Shown here piece by piece: positions 52,155 to 59,302 of a stretch of DNA of 64,000 nt; the stretch's first letter is position 1, and each line of letters starts with the position of its first letter. Made by a program: the position numbers and the translations under genes. The notes under the pieces were generated by a model, which did not search any database, had not been told where the DNA came from, and saw only the letters and a list, made by a program, of their open reading frames with translations. The DNA lies in contig JAJRAK010000001.1 of assembly GCA_028682895.1 (NCBI GenBank), positions 62,001 through 126,000 on the forward strand. Reading direction: 5' to 3'. The stretch is from Methanomassiliicoccales archaeon (lineage in GTDB: Archaea; Thermoplasmatota; Thermoplasmata; Methanomassiliicoccales; UBA472).

Positions 52155-52934
52155 TTGGAGGAAACTACGACAGACGATGTCAAGTTCAAAAAATTGAGGA
52201 GGTTCAACCTAATAATGGGGTTGTTCCACTTCATCCAGGCAGCGGTGATGTTGGCCATCGCGAACTACGACGTGAAGATGATGTTCACCACTTCGTACAT
52301 CGACGCCTCCGGCGGTTTCCCGCCCATGGGCCCCGGTTCGGCGGTGGAGCTCTTCTCCGTTCCCTTGGGCCCGATGGTGGCCGTGTTCCTGCTGATGTCT
52401 GCCATAGCTCATCTCAGCGTCTCGACGTTCGGTTACAACTGGTACGTCAAGAACCTGAAGATGAACATCAACAAGGCACGCTGGTTCGAGTACGCCCTGT
52501 CGTCATCGTTCATGCTGGTGGTCATTGCCTGGCTTTGCGGCATGTTCGACTTCGTGTCGATAATACTGCTCTTTAGCCTGAATGCCTGCATGAACCTGTT
52601 CGGCTACATGATGGAGCTGCATAACCAGAGGACGGAGAGGACCGATTGGACATCGTTCATATTCGGATGCTTTGCCGGGCTGATCCCGTGGGTGGCGCTG
52701 TTCATGTACTTCACCGGGGTCAGGGGCGGAAGCCCACCGGGCTTCGTGTACGGGATCATGATCTCCATCTGCTTCTTCTTCAACGTGTTCGCCATCAACA
52801 TGCTGCTGCAATACCGGAAGAAGGGCAAGTACCAGGACTACCTCTACGGGGAGTACATCTACATCGTCCTGAGCCTGGTGGCCAAGACCGCACTGGCATG
52901 GCAGGTGTTCTCCGGTACGATGGTCGGAAGCTGA
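52155..52934 (+). CDS. Heliorhodopsin
   Basis: The 259-residue protein has seven transmembrane helices and the family signature set. The counterion is Glu112 in RWFEYALSSS on helix 3, and the retinal Schiff-base lysine is Lys244 in IVLSLVAKTALAWQVFSGT on helix 7. His25 and His86 sit where heliorhodopsins keep their Schiff-base cavity histidines. LNACMNLFGYMMELHNQ on helix 4 is also typical. Heliorhodopsins are inverted in the membrane (N-terminus inside) compared with type-1 rhodopsins and usually do not pump ions; signalling or enzyme regulation is proposed. Translation starts at TTG 52155 behind GGGAGG. No retinal or carotenoid gene is in the window. Confidence 0.93.
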   Translation: MEETTTDDVKFKKLRRFNLIMGLFHFIQAAVMLAIANYDVKMMFTTSYIDASGGFPPMGPGSAVELFSVPLGPMVAVFLLMSAIAHLSVSTFGYNWYVKNLKMNINKARWFEYALSSSFMLVVIAWLCGMFDFVSIILLFSLNACMNLFGYMMELHNQRTERTDWTSFIFGCFAGLIPWVALFMYFTGVRGGSPPGFVYGIMISICFFFNVFAINMLLQYRKKGKYQDYLYGEYIYIVLSLVAKTALAWQVFSGTMVGS

Positions 52935-52961
52935 GACCATCGAAACCTCTTACTTCCCTTT

Positions 52962-54461
52962 TTATCTCGCTTTATAAGTACGGGCATCCCCGCATTGCAC
53001 CAGTTTGCCGTCCTCAAGGTAGGATATCGCCCCGTGCCCTCCGCAGACCAGGCACTTCCGCCCGTCGTTCGTCCTCTCCACCTCTTCAATGAGGCCGAGG
53101 AGCCCCTTCCTTTCCTTCGAGGCCTTACCGCTGTCGACGTTCACCGTGGTCATCAGGTTCTTGGCCAAGGTGGCGAAGCCCTTGCGGTCCTCGGTCAGAC
53201 TGTCGAAGTTGATGAGGCTATCTCCGGTGAAGAGCACCAGTTTCTCAGGCAGGAAGAAGAACACCTGTCCTATCTGGTGCCCGCCGAACCCTTCCAGCAC
53301 CTCGCATCTCATGCCGGCCACGTCCATTATGGACAGGACGTTGAACTCACCCCTTTTTCCAATGGCGGAGCGCGGGAACGTTCGTGGCGTACTGCACACC
53401 GAGAAGTCGGAGAAGAGGTTGATCAGCTTGGTGTAGATCTCCTCCAGGATTGAACCCTCGCTCTCCGAGCCATAGGCCCTGTTCGCTTGACGGATGACCT
53501 CAACGGTATCGGGGTGCATCCACACCTCAGCGTTCAGAAGTCCAGCAGAGCCTGAATGGTCAGCGTCCCCGTGTGTCAGCATGGTCCTTTTCACCATGCC
53601 CATCCCTCCCCATCCTTCCTTCTCCATCAGGAGGTCCAGGTCACGGTAGTAGATGCCGAACCCAGTATCGATCAGGGTGACATCGGTCCCTTGGCGCAGA
53701 AGGTAGGTGTTCCCTCCGCATGGCAGCTGCACGCACAGGATGTGCGCTCCACCAATGTCCACGTCCTGCAGTTCGGCATAGAAACCGTCCCCGCTCGTCC
53801 TTTTAAGATCACCGCCGCTGCGCAGGATGTCCGAGAAGACCAGATGCGGGTCCTTCCCCAGGTTCATAAGCTCCTGTACGATGTGATTGACATCCGAAAG
53901 GAGGCGTAGAAGGAAGGCATCCTCGGTCTTGTCCAGCAGGCGCCGCAGTTCCTGGGCGAAGCGAATGTAGAAGACCGTATCGTCAAGGTGTTGGCCCGTT
54001 GTATCGTATTCTATGATCTCCAGGGGGTAGCGTGACTTGAGCGCTTCCAGCAGGCGGTCCACCGACTCGCCGCTCTCTACGGTGAGGGAGACGGTCAACC
54101 GCTCCGGGTGCTTCCCGCGGTCATCGAAGTCCAAGAAGGCGATGTTGCACTTCGAGGCCGTGGTGAAGTTAAGAAAATCGAAGAGGGCGCCGCTGCGGTT
54201 CGGCAACATGACCTGGAACTTGAGGAAGCTGGGTGTGATTATCTGCCCCTGGAGGTACCCGATGGCCTCCAGCTCTGCCCGCATGGCCAAATAATCATCG
54301 TCCGAGCACCGGGCCTCGAAGAACACAGTATAAGGGTCGATCCTCTTGTCATACTGGATCCGGTCGATGTTGCCCCCGTGGCGTTTCACTATCTCGGCCG
54401 CGCGATGCAACGCTCCTGGCTCATCAGGCATCTTGGCGACGAAGTAGTGCCTCTGCATCAT
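52962..54461 (-). CDS. Two ACT domains fused to a metallo-beta-lactamase-fold domain
   Basis: The 499-residue protein starts with two ACT-like domains, residues about 1-75 (FVAKMPDEPGALHRAAEIVKRHGGNIDRIQYD) and 80-155 (FQVMLPNRSGALFDFLNFTTASKCNIAFLDF). Both have the DEPGAL/NRSGAL loop typical of amino-acid binding. A helical linker of about 70 residues leads to an MBL domain with the metal motif THGDADHSG and GFGGHQIGQ and TGDSLIN. A C-terminal CLVCGGHGAIS follows. The HxDxDH variant differs from the usual HxHxDH. The fusion suggests a ligand-regulated hydrolase; the ligand and substrate are unknown. It converges on the heliorhodopsin gene. Confidence 0.8.
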   Translation of the reverse strand: MMQRHYFVAKMPDEPGALHRAAEIVKRHGGNIDRIQYDKRIDPYTVFFEARCSDDDYLAMRAELEAIGYLQGQIITPSFLKFQVMLPNRSGALFDFLNFTTASKCNIAFLDFDDRGKHPERLTVSLTVESGESVDRLLEALKSRYPLEIIEYDTTGQHLDDTVFYIRFAQELRRLLDKTEDAFLLRLLSDVNHIVQELMNLGKDPHLVFSDILRSGGDLKRTSGDGFYAELQDVDIGGAHILCVQLPCGGNTYLLRQGTDVTLIDTGFGIYYRDLDLLMEKEGWGGMGMVKRTMLTHGDADHSGSAGLLNAEVWMHPDTVEVIRQANRAYGSESEGSILEEIYTKLINLFSDFSVCSTPRTFPRSAIGKRGEFNVLSIMDVAGMRCEVLEGFGGHQIGQVFFFLPEKLVLFTGDSLINFDSLTEDRKGFATLAKNLMTTVNVDSGKASKERKGLLGLIEEVERTNDGRKCLVCGGHGAISYLEDGKLVQCGDARTYKAR

Positions 54462-54543
54462 GAGGCGGAACGCTCGCTGAATCTTATATTTTGGTCTCTC
54501 ACCACAACTGCGTTGACAGAACGGTCAACGGCAACTGTGAGTT

Positions 54544-54549
54544 CATATA
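54544..54549 (+). promoter_or_regulatory. TATA box of the beta-propeller operon
   Basis: CATATA followed by CTGG lies 28 nt before ATG 54572, which would give a leaderless mRNA. A nearly identical TATATACTGG precedes the gene at 58504. Confidence 0.45.
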
Positions 54550-54571
54550 CTGGTCGAGCGAATCAAAACAT

Positions 54572-56359
54572 ATGGCGGAACGGCAAGCGGTCAGGATCCT
54601 GGTCGCGATATTCATCGTGGCGTCCTTGATCACTGTAAGTTTGGCCATGCTGTTCGTATGGCCGAGCGAGAACTGGCCCGATGGCGATCTGCCGGCCTTC
54701 GAGAGCGAATCCCAGATGCGGGAGTACCTGGAGCAGAACCAAGAGGATGACGGTAACGACTGGTCTTGGACATGGTGGTGGGACCAGGGTTTCACTTCCA
54801 CTGGCGAATCTGACGGGGCGTACTATACCGGGACCAATGTTCAGGTCGCCGGTGTGGACGAGCTAGATATCGTGAAAACGAACGGTGAGCAGATATTCGT
54901 GTGCCGTTGGAACGGCGTGTCGATAATCGATGCCACGCCATCATCGTCCATGCGGAACATATCTGAGATCAACACCACCGAGCTGATCGGGAACGATTCG
55001 TACGCTTCGGTGCAGGGGATCTTCCTCTGTGGCGATATCCTGGCGATCATCATCGACCAGTATGAGAACGGGGCGATGTATGACATCTATGATGATGCAT
55101 ATTCGGTCGACTCCTTCTATTACTGGTATTTCGATGCCATTGTGACGTGTTGCCTGGTCGACGTGTCCGACCCCACGCACCCGTCTCTTATAACTAGCAC
55201 GTCGCAGAGCGGTGACTTCACCGGCGCAAGGCTCATCGGCGAGAACATGTACCTGATATCCGAAGAGTATGCCTGGCAGGACGGGGGCGTCGAGAGACCA
55301 TCCGTCGGGACCGAAGGCGACATGCAGGACGTGGATGCCACCAGCATAAGGTTCGATCCCGATTCCGAGGACGCCAACGCATTCCTCAACATCCTCGCTT
55401 TGGACCTCGGGTCCTATGAGAGCAACTTCACCTCGATTGTGACAGGGTATTCCAGCGTCATGTACGTGTCCATGGACGACCTGTACATCACCTACGTCGA
55501 ATACAGCTCAGGGGACTGGACCATCGACGACTCCGATGCTACAACGACGACCATCTTCCGTCTGAGCTTGGACGGTCTGAACGTGGTCCCAGAGGCCAAA
55601 GGCCAGGTGAAAGGGTATCCACGGGACCAGTTCGCTCTCGACGAAAAGGACGGCGTGCTGCGCATGGCGGTATGCACCAGCTCGTTCAACGGCGAGAGCG
55701 GCGTCTACACGTTCGATCAAGGATTGAACGTCATCGGCTCCCTCACGGGGTTGGCCCCGGGGGAGACCATCCAATCCGTGAGGTTCGTAGGCGACATGCT
55801 CTATCTTGTCACATTCTTGCAGACCGATCCCCTGTTCATCATCGACATGAGCGATGCGACCGAGCCAGAGCTGCTCGGGGAACTGGTCGTCCCCGGTTTC
55901 TCCACCTATCTGCACCCCTGCGGCAACGGGACCCTGGTCGGGATCGGCCTGGAGAACTGGGACCTGAAGATATCCCTCTTCAACGTGAGCGACCCGACCG
56001 CGCCGAAGGAGGTCGACACCCTGCGATCATCGCTGGGCGCCTCGTCCGAGGCCCTATGGGAGCACAAGGCGGTGCTCTACGACCAGGGACTGTTGATGAT
56101 ACCGGTCTCCGTGTACAACAGTACGAACTATGGACGGGCCCAGCAGGTCCTCGTCATCCAGGTGGACAGCGACGGTCTGACGGTCATCGAGAAATTGGAC
56201 GTCGGCACAGGCTACGGATCTGTGCGCTGCGTCATCATCGATGATGCTCTTTATACGGTGACAACATCATCCGTGATCGCCTGGGAGAACGGCACGTATG
56301 ATAAGGTCGGGGAGGTCATCATCGGACCATCGGAAGACCACTACCAGCTCGAGGACTAG
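54572..56359 (+). CDS. Secreted beta-propeller domain protein
   Basis: ATG 54572 (595 aa) directly precedes an N-terminal hydrophobic segment (VRILVAIFIVASLITVSLAMLFVW), a signal anchor or signal peptide. An upstream ATG at 54491 lies before the promoter. The rest matches the archaeal/bacterial Beta_propel family. It has the conserved TNVQVAGVDELDIVKTNGEQIFV at the start of the propeller, then repeated blades with YITYVE, FRLSLDGLNV and SVRFVGDMLYLVTF. The protein therefore sits outside the membrane, anchored by its N-terminus. It lies 3 nt upstream of a membrane-anchored winged-helix protein. Function is unknown; ligand or protein binding is likely. Confidence 0.85.
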   Translation: MAERQAVRILVAIFIVASLITVSLAMLFVWPSENWPDGDLPAFESESQMREYLEQNQEDDGNDWSWTWWWDQGFTSTGESDGAYYTGTNVQVAGVDELDIVKTNGEQIFVCRWNGVSIIDATPSSSMRNISEINTTELIGNDSYASVQGIFLCGDILAIIIDQYENGAMYDIYDDAYSVDSFYYWYFDAIVTCCLVDVSDPTHPSLITSTSQSGDFTGARLIGENMYLISEEYAWQDGGVERPSVGTEGDMQDVDATSIRFDPDSEDANAFLNILALDLGSYESNFTSIVTGYSSVMYVSMDDLYITYVEYSSGDWTIDDSDATTTTIFRLSLDGLNVVPEAKGQVKGYPRDQFALDEKDGVLRMAVCTSSFNGESGVYTFDQGLNVIGSLTGLAPGETIQSVRFVGDMLYLVTFLQTDPLFIIDMSDATEPELLGELVVPGFSTYLHPCGNGTLVGIGLENWDLKISLFNVSDPTAPKEVDTLRSSLGASSEALWEHKAVLYDQGLLMIPVSVYNSTNYGRAQQVLVIQVDSDGLTVIEKLDVGTGYGSVRCVIIDDALYTVTTSSVIAWENGTYDKVGEVIIGPSEDHYQLED

Positions 56360-56362
56360 ACG

Positions 56363-57067
56363 ATGGGCTGGATGGAGGCGGACCGCATGAAGGTCGAGCT
56401 GGACAGGGTCGCCCTGTTCGCCTTGGCCTCGGACACCAGGCTCGAGCTTCTAAGGGCGCTCCAGAACGATCGCAAGACCCTCGCCCAGCTGACGGAAAAG
56501 CTCAATGTCGACAAGGCCGCGGTGCACCGGCATCTCAAGAAGTTGGAAGAGGGCGGTCTGGTGAGCAAGGAGGATGACCACGGTTTCATCTATTACTCGC
56601 TGACATGGAAGGCTAAGAACCTGGTGTCGCCCGGTGAAAGGACGCATGTGGTCGTGCTTTTGGCGTCCGCCCTGGCGATCACGGCCATCGTAGTGGTCCT
56701 CATGGCCTACGTAATGATGACGGGCATTAGCGGCGGCGATGGAACGAGCACCCCGACCGGGCTCCTTGACTCCCCCGAGGTATCTGGAACATCAACGTTC
56801 AACGCGACGGTCGAGATCGGGTCGATCACTCCCAGCACCGCAATATCTGATATGGACTTCAAGATCGGGACCCTCAGCGCAATGGACGTTTCGACGACCA
56901 ATACCTACGCCCTGCCCTATATGGTCACGTTCTATGACATGGACGGGGACCTCACGGCATCGGACGGTGATTACTTCACCATCACCGGGATAACCGAGGA
57001 CGTCACCTTCTACCTGATATACGAGCCGACCGGCGAGGTCATCGACTCAGTGATGATAGACGTTTAG
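56363..57067 (+). CDS. Membrane-anchored winged-helix (ArsR-like) regulator with extracytoplasmic domain
   Basis: The 234-residue protein begins with an ArsR/HTH_20-like winged helix (residues about 12-80: ALASDTRLELLRALQNDRKTLAQLTEKLNVDKAAVHRHLKKLEEGG). One transmembrane helix follows (VVVLLASALAITAIVVVLMAYVMM, about 95-117), then a beta-rich outer domain of about 115 residues (IGSITPSTAISDMDFKIGTL). This is a one-component transmembrane regulator layout. The domain outside may sense the neighbouring beta-propeller protein or another envelope signal. It is coupled to that gene by a 3-nt gap. What it regulates cannot be seen. Confidence 0.85.
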   Translation: MGWMEADRMKVELDRVALFALASDTRLELLRALQNDRKTLAQLTEKLNVDKAAVHRHLKKLEEGGLVSKEDDHGFIYYSLTWKAKNLVSPGERTHVVVLLASALAITAIVVVLMAYVMMTGISGGDGTSTPTGLLDSPEVSGTSTFNATVEIGSITPSTAISDMDFKIGTLSAMDVSTTNTYALPYMVTFYDMDGDLTASDGDYFTITGITEDVTFYLIYEPTGEVIDSVMIDV

Positions 57068-57111
57068 AATTGGTCATAAGCGCGGAAGGCCGAGAACAGG
57101 ACGACTGGAGA

Positions 57112-57339
57112 TCATCTCATCTTGGCGGCCATGCTGACGGCCACCTTGAGCTGGTTCAGCATGCACGGCTCAACATAATAACCCTTCATGCTGCGAAGCT
57201 CTCCGTACATGTCTTCAGGGGACCTGCCGATAAGTTCCTTTACGGACCTTATTCCCAAGATGTACAATGGCTCGGCCACCTTCTCCCCTACCACGGGGAT
57301 GGTCCTCAGTTCCATCATGACCGCTTCCTTGTCGTCCAT
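57112..57339 (-). CDS. Cdd1 (pathogenicity-locus) type helix-hairpin-helix protein
   Basis: The 75-residue protein is all-helical with two HhH motifs. LRTIPVVGEKVAEPLYILGI is the first and a second pair ends in MKGYYVEPCMLNQLKVAV. That matches the small Cdd1 family. The family name comes from a Clostridioides difficile locus, but members are widespread and no clear function is known. The HhH fold suggests binding to DNA or to another HhH protein. It is convergent with the membrane HTH gene and 45 nt after the next minus-strand gene. Confidence 0.82.
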   Translation of the reverse strand: MDDKEAVMMELRTIPVVGEKVAEPLYILGIRSVKELIGRSPEDMYGELRSMKGYYVEPCMLNQLKVAVSMAAKMR

Positions 57340-57384
57340 AGGTCGAACTACGCAGCGCTGAGGATATAATCATTTTCCGATCGC

Positions 57385-57969
57385 TCACGGACGAAGCTGG
57401 GATGCCCGGCGGAACAGCTCCTTGACGGACTCAGTGACCTGGCCCTCTTCCAAGGTCCCTATCAACATGTAGAACATGGTGAACGCGAAGTAGGGCGCCA
57501 GGTAGAACCAGCTGAACGGTGTGAACGCAATCAACAGCACTAGGGCGATGTCGCTGAACGGCCGGTAGTGCAGGAAGTATTCCATGGCCGGTCCGAACCT
57601 TCTCTTGTGGGCAATCCCGTCAGCTATCTCGTCCACCGCCCCTGCGATGAGGAACACTGCCAAGGGCACCAGCATGAGCTCTGCGCCCCAGATGAAGGCC
57701 CCGGCGATATAGGTGACCAGGGCCACCAAGGTCCCGACCATGAAGCTCCAGTTGTCGATCTTCTTGGTGAGCACCAGGCTGATGAGCATGGCCAGGTAGA
57801 ACGCGGTGGAGAACCCGCCATCAAAGATCATGCAGGCCCCCATGACCAGCCCGGAGACGATGGCAAGCATCTTGGAGATCCTTATCGAACCTATGCCCTC
57901 GTCATATGCCTGATCTATGTACTTTATCGCCCCTCCCAAGAAGGCGTAGGCGACCACCAGGAAGATCAC
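57385..57969 (-). CDS. Integral membrane protein, unknown
   Basis: The 194-residue protein has about six transmembrane helices with two acidic stretches facing loops (YIDQAYDEGIG and AVDEIADGIAH). The overall pattern recalls small UbiA-like or CDP-alcohol-type membrane enzymes, but the diagnostic motifs are not clear. ATG 57969 begins the protein with helix 1 (IFLVVAYAFLGGAI). I do not recognise the family. Confidence 0.7.
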   Translation of the reverse strand: MIFLVVAYAFLGGAIKYIDQAYDEGIGSIRISKMLAIVSGLVMGACMIFDGGFSTAFYLAMLISLVLTKKIDNWSFMVGTLVALVTYIAGAFIWGAELMLVPLAVFLIAGAVDEIADGIAHKRRFGPAMEYFLHYRPFSDIALVLLIAFTPFSWFYLAPYFAFTMFYMLIGTLEEGQVTESVKELFRRASQLRP

Positions 57970-58348
57970 GTCAATGAACGTAAGGTCCCCGGCGGTGAAT
58001 AATTCTAAAGCTATGAGAATCCGCTCCTGGTCGTATTAATTCGGAGCACATCAGTGGGAACTGATTAGATAAGCGTTTCCCCTGATAAGATGACGATAAT
58101 AGATGGCGTATGACGTCAATTGACGATAAATATGGGTAAAAATCCCCATTTATTAGTGTTTTTAAGGCGTTGATATAATTATTGTCGAATCGATATTCAT
58201 TCATCCGAATCTTACTCAAACGATCAAATTTTTTCACCCTCCTTTCCTTCCGGTCCGATGGGGTAACACTGGTTAATAAAAAAACATTTAGATATTAGAA
58301 AAACCATATATCCACTGGCCCCCACCAGGGACTGGAGGTGGTTTACCA
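57970..58348. other. Gene-free AT-rich region with phased TGACG repeats
   Basis: This 379-nt stretch holds no convincing gene. A reading frame on the minus strand (57971-58237) has no ribosome-binding site, no homology signal and a composition like the surrounding AT-rich DNA. The segment 58091-58130 carries TGACGATAAT, TGACGTCAAT and TGACGATAAA at 58091, 58111 and 58121, i.e. on a 10-bp helical phase. Promoter-like sequence for the next small gene (AAAAAAACATTTAGATATT, CCATATATCC) lies at about 58278-58315. Confidence 0.6.
58332..58338 (+). promoter_or_regulatory. Strong ribosome-binding site before a 15-codon gene
   Basis: TGGAGGTGG lies about 10 nt before ATG 58349. It is among the strongest Shine-Dalgarno sequences in the window and is the main reason to regard the short frame as translated. 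Confidence 0.5.
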
Positions 58349-58396
58349 ATGGCTAAGGACAAGAAGCCGAAGGAGAAGGCGAAGGAGAAGAAGTAA
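58349..58396 (+). CDS. Lysine-rich micropeptide (15 aa)
   Basis: The frame encodes MAKDKKPKEKAKEKK and stops with TAA. Nine of its fifteen residues are Lys, with alternating Glu/Asp. An upstream TATA-like CCATATATCC and the GGAGGTGG site give a complete expression unit. The TTTTAAACC sequence after it may end the transcript. Such a peptide could bind nucleic acid or membranes, but function is unknown. It could also be a non-coding leader with an accidental frame. Confidence 0.45.
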   Translation: MAKDKKPKEKAKEKK

Positions 58397-58503
58397 ATTC
58401 TCACTTCGTCGGCTTTTAAACCAACCTCGTCAGGACGAAATGCCCTGGCGTATTTCCCTATTTTGTTCAACTTTTATATACTGGCCATTGTTCTTGAGTC
58501 CCT

Positions 58504-59244
58504 ATGAAATGGGCATCACACATCGCCATCGGAAAGGTGATAGCCGATGCCCTTGAACTTTCTCCGGGGGAGAGGAAGGCCTTCCTTGACGGAATTGTGG
58601 AGCCGGACCGTCACAAGGAAAGGGGGAACAGGGACGGACGGTCCTACCGTCTCAGTCATCATGATCCCTCGGACCGGGTGATAATGCTGCATGTATGGAT
58701 GGCCCGCAGGTCGATGCTCCGAAATGATACCTACCAAGGGTATCGGCACCTAGGGATGGCCCTTCATTACATCCAGGACAAGTCGACATCCAAGGGATTC
58801 CTGGGGCTTACCCACGAGCGCAGGGAAGAGAAGCTGGCCAAGGTCGAACCGTCCCGCGATGAGGTGATGAAAGGATTGAAAGAGCACGCTTCCTCGTCCG
58901 AGTTCGTCCGGCGCTCCCTATCTGAGATCAAGCCGCTGAAGGATCCCAAGAGGATAATGGCCCAAGCGTCCTACCGCTCGGCGTCGGTGGCCGCGGCGGT
59001 CATCGATATGGATGGGCAGACGCATGTGAAGAAGGACTACGCCCGGGCCCGCAGGAAGCACGCCCTGGCGACCGTTCCGCTGATCATTGGCTCTCTGGCC
59101 ATTGGCGCTTCCATTTCCATCCTATGGTCCTCTCCGTACCCGATGGTCCCCGCGGCCGTCCTAGCCCTCATCGCGGTCCTGCTGGACCGTCCATACCGTC
59201 AGCTCAGGCGTCTGGCCGAATGGAACGGGCTGGGGAAGCATTGA
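58504..59244 (+). CDS. Putative zinc-dependent phospholipase C-like protein with C-terminal membrane segment
   Basis: The 246-residue protein begins with MKWASHIAIGK and has the scattered His/Asp pattern of the Zn-dependent phospholipase C/S1-P1 nuclease fold. This includes a start Trp, EPDRHKE, SHHDPSDR and GMALHYIQDKSTSKG. Two C-terminal hydrophobic segments (TVPLIIGSLAIGASISILW and MVPAAVLALIAVLLD) put the domain on the membrane surface. A leaderless mRNA is predicted from a TTTTATATACTGG box about 30 nt upstream. Without the full ligand set confirmed, the enzyme activity is tentative. Confidence 0.6.
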   Translation: MKWASHIAIGKVIADALELSPGERKAFLDGIVEPDRHKERGNRDGRSYRLSHHDPSDRVIMLHVWMARRSMLRNDTYQGYRHLGMALHYIQDKSTSKGFLGLTHERREEKLAKVEPSRDEVMKGLKEHASSSEFVRRSLSEIKPLKDPKRIMAQASYRSASVAAAVIDMDGQTHVKKDYARARRKHALATVPLIIGSLAIGASISILWSSPYPMVPAAVLALIAVLLDRPYRQLRRLAEWNGLGKH

Positions 59245-59302
59245 GCAAGAGGTTCGATGACGCACGCGTCGAACAGCTCCAGAACGACCCTCGATCATAT
59301 CC

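Noticed and set aside
57971-58237. 88-codon minus-strand frame in the AT-rich gap
   Set aside because: No ribosome-binding site, no recognisable family, and composition equal to the surrounding non-coding DNA.
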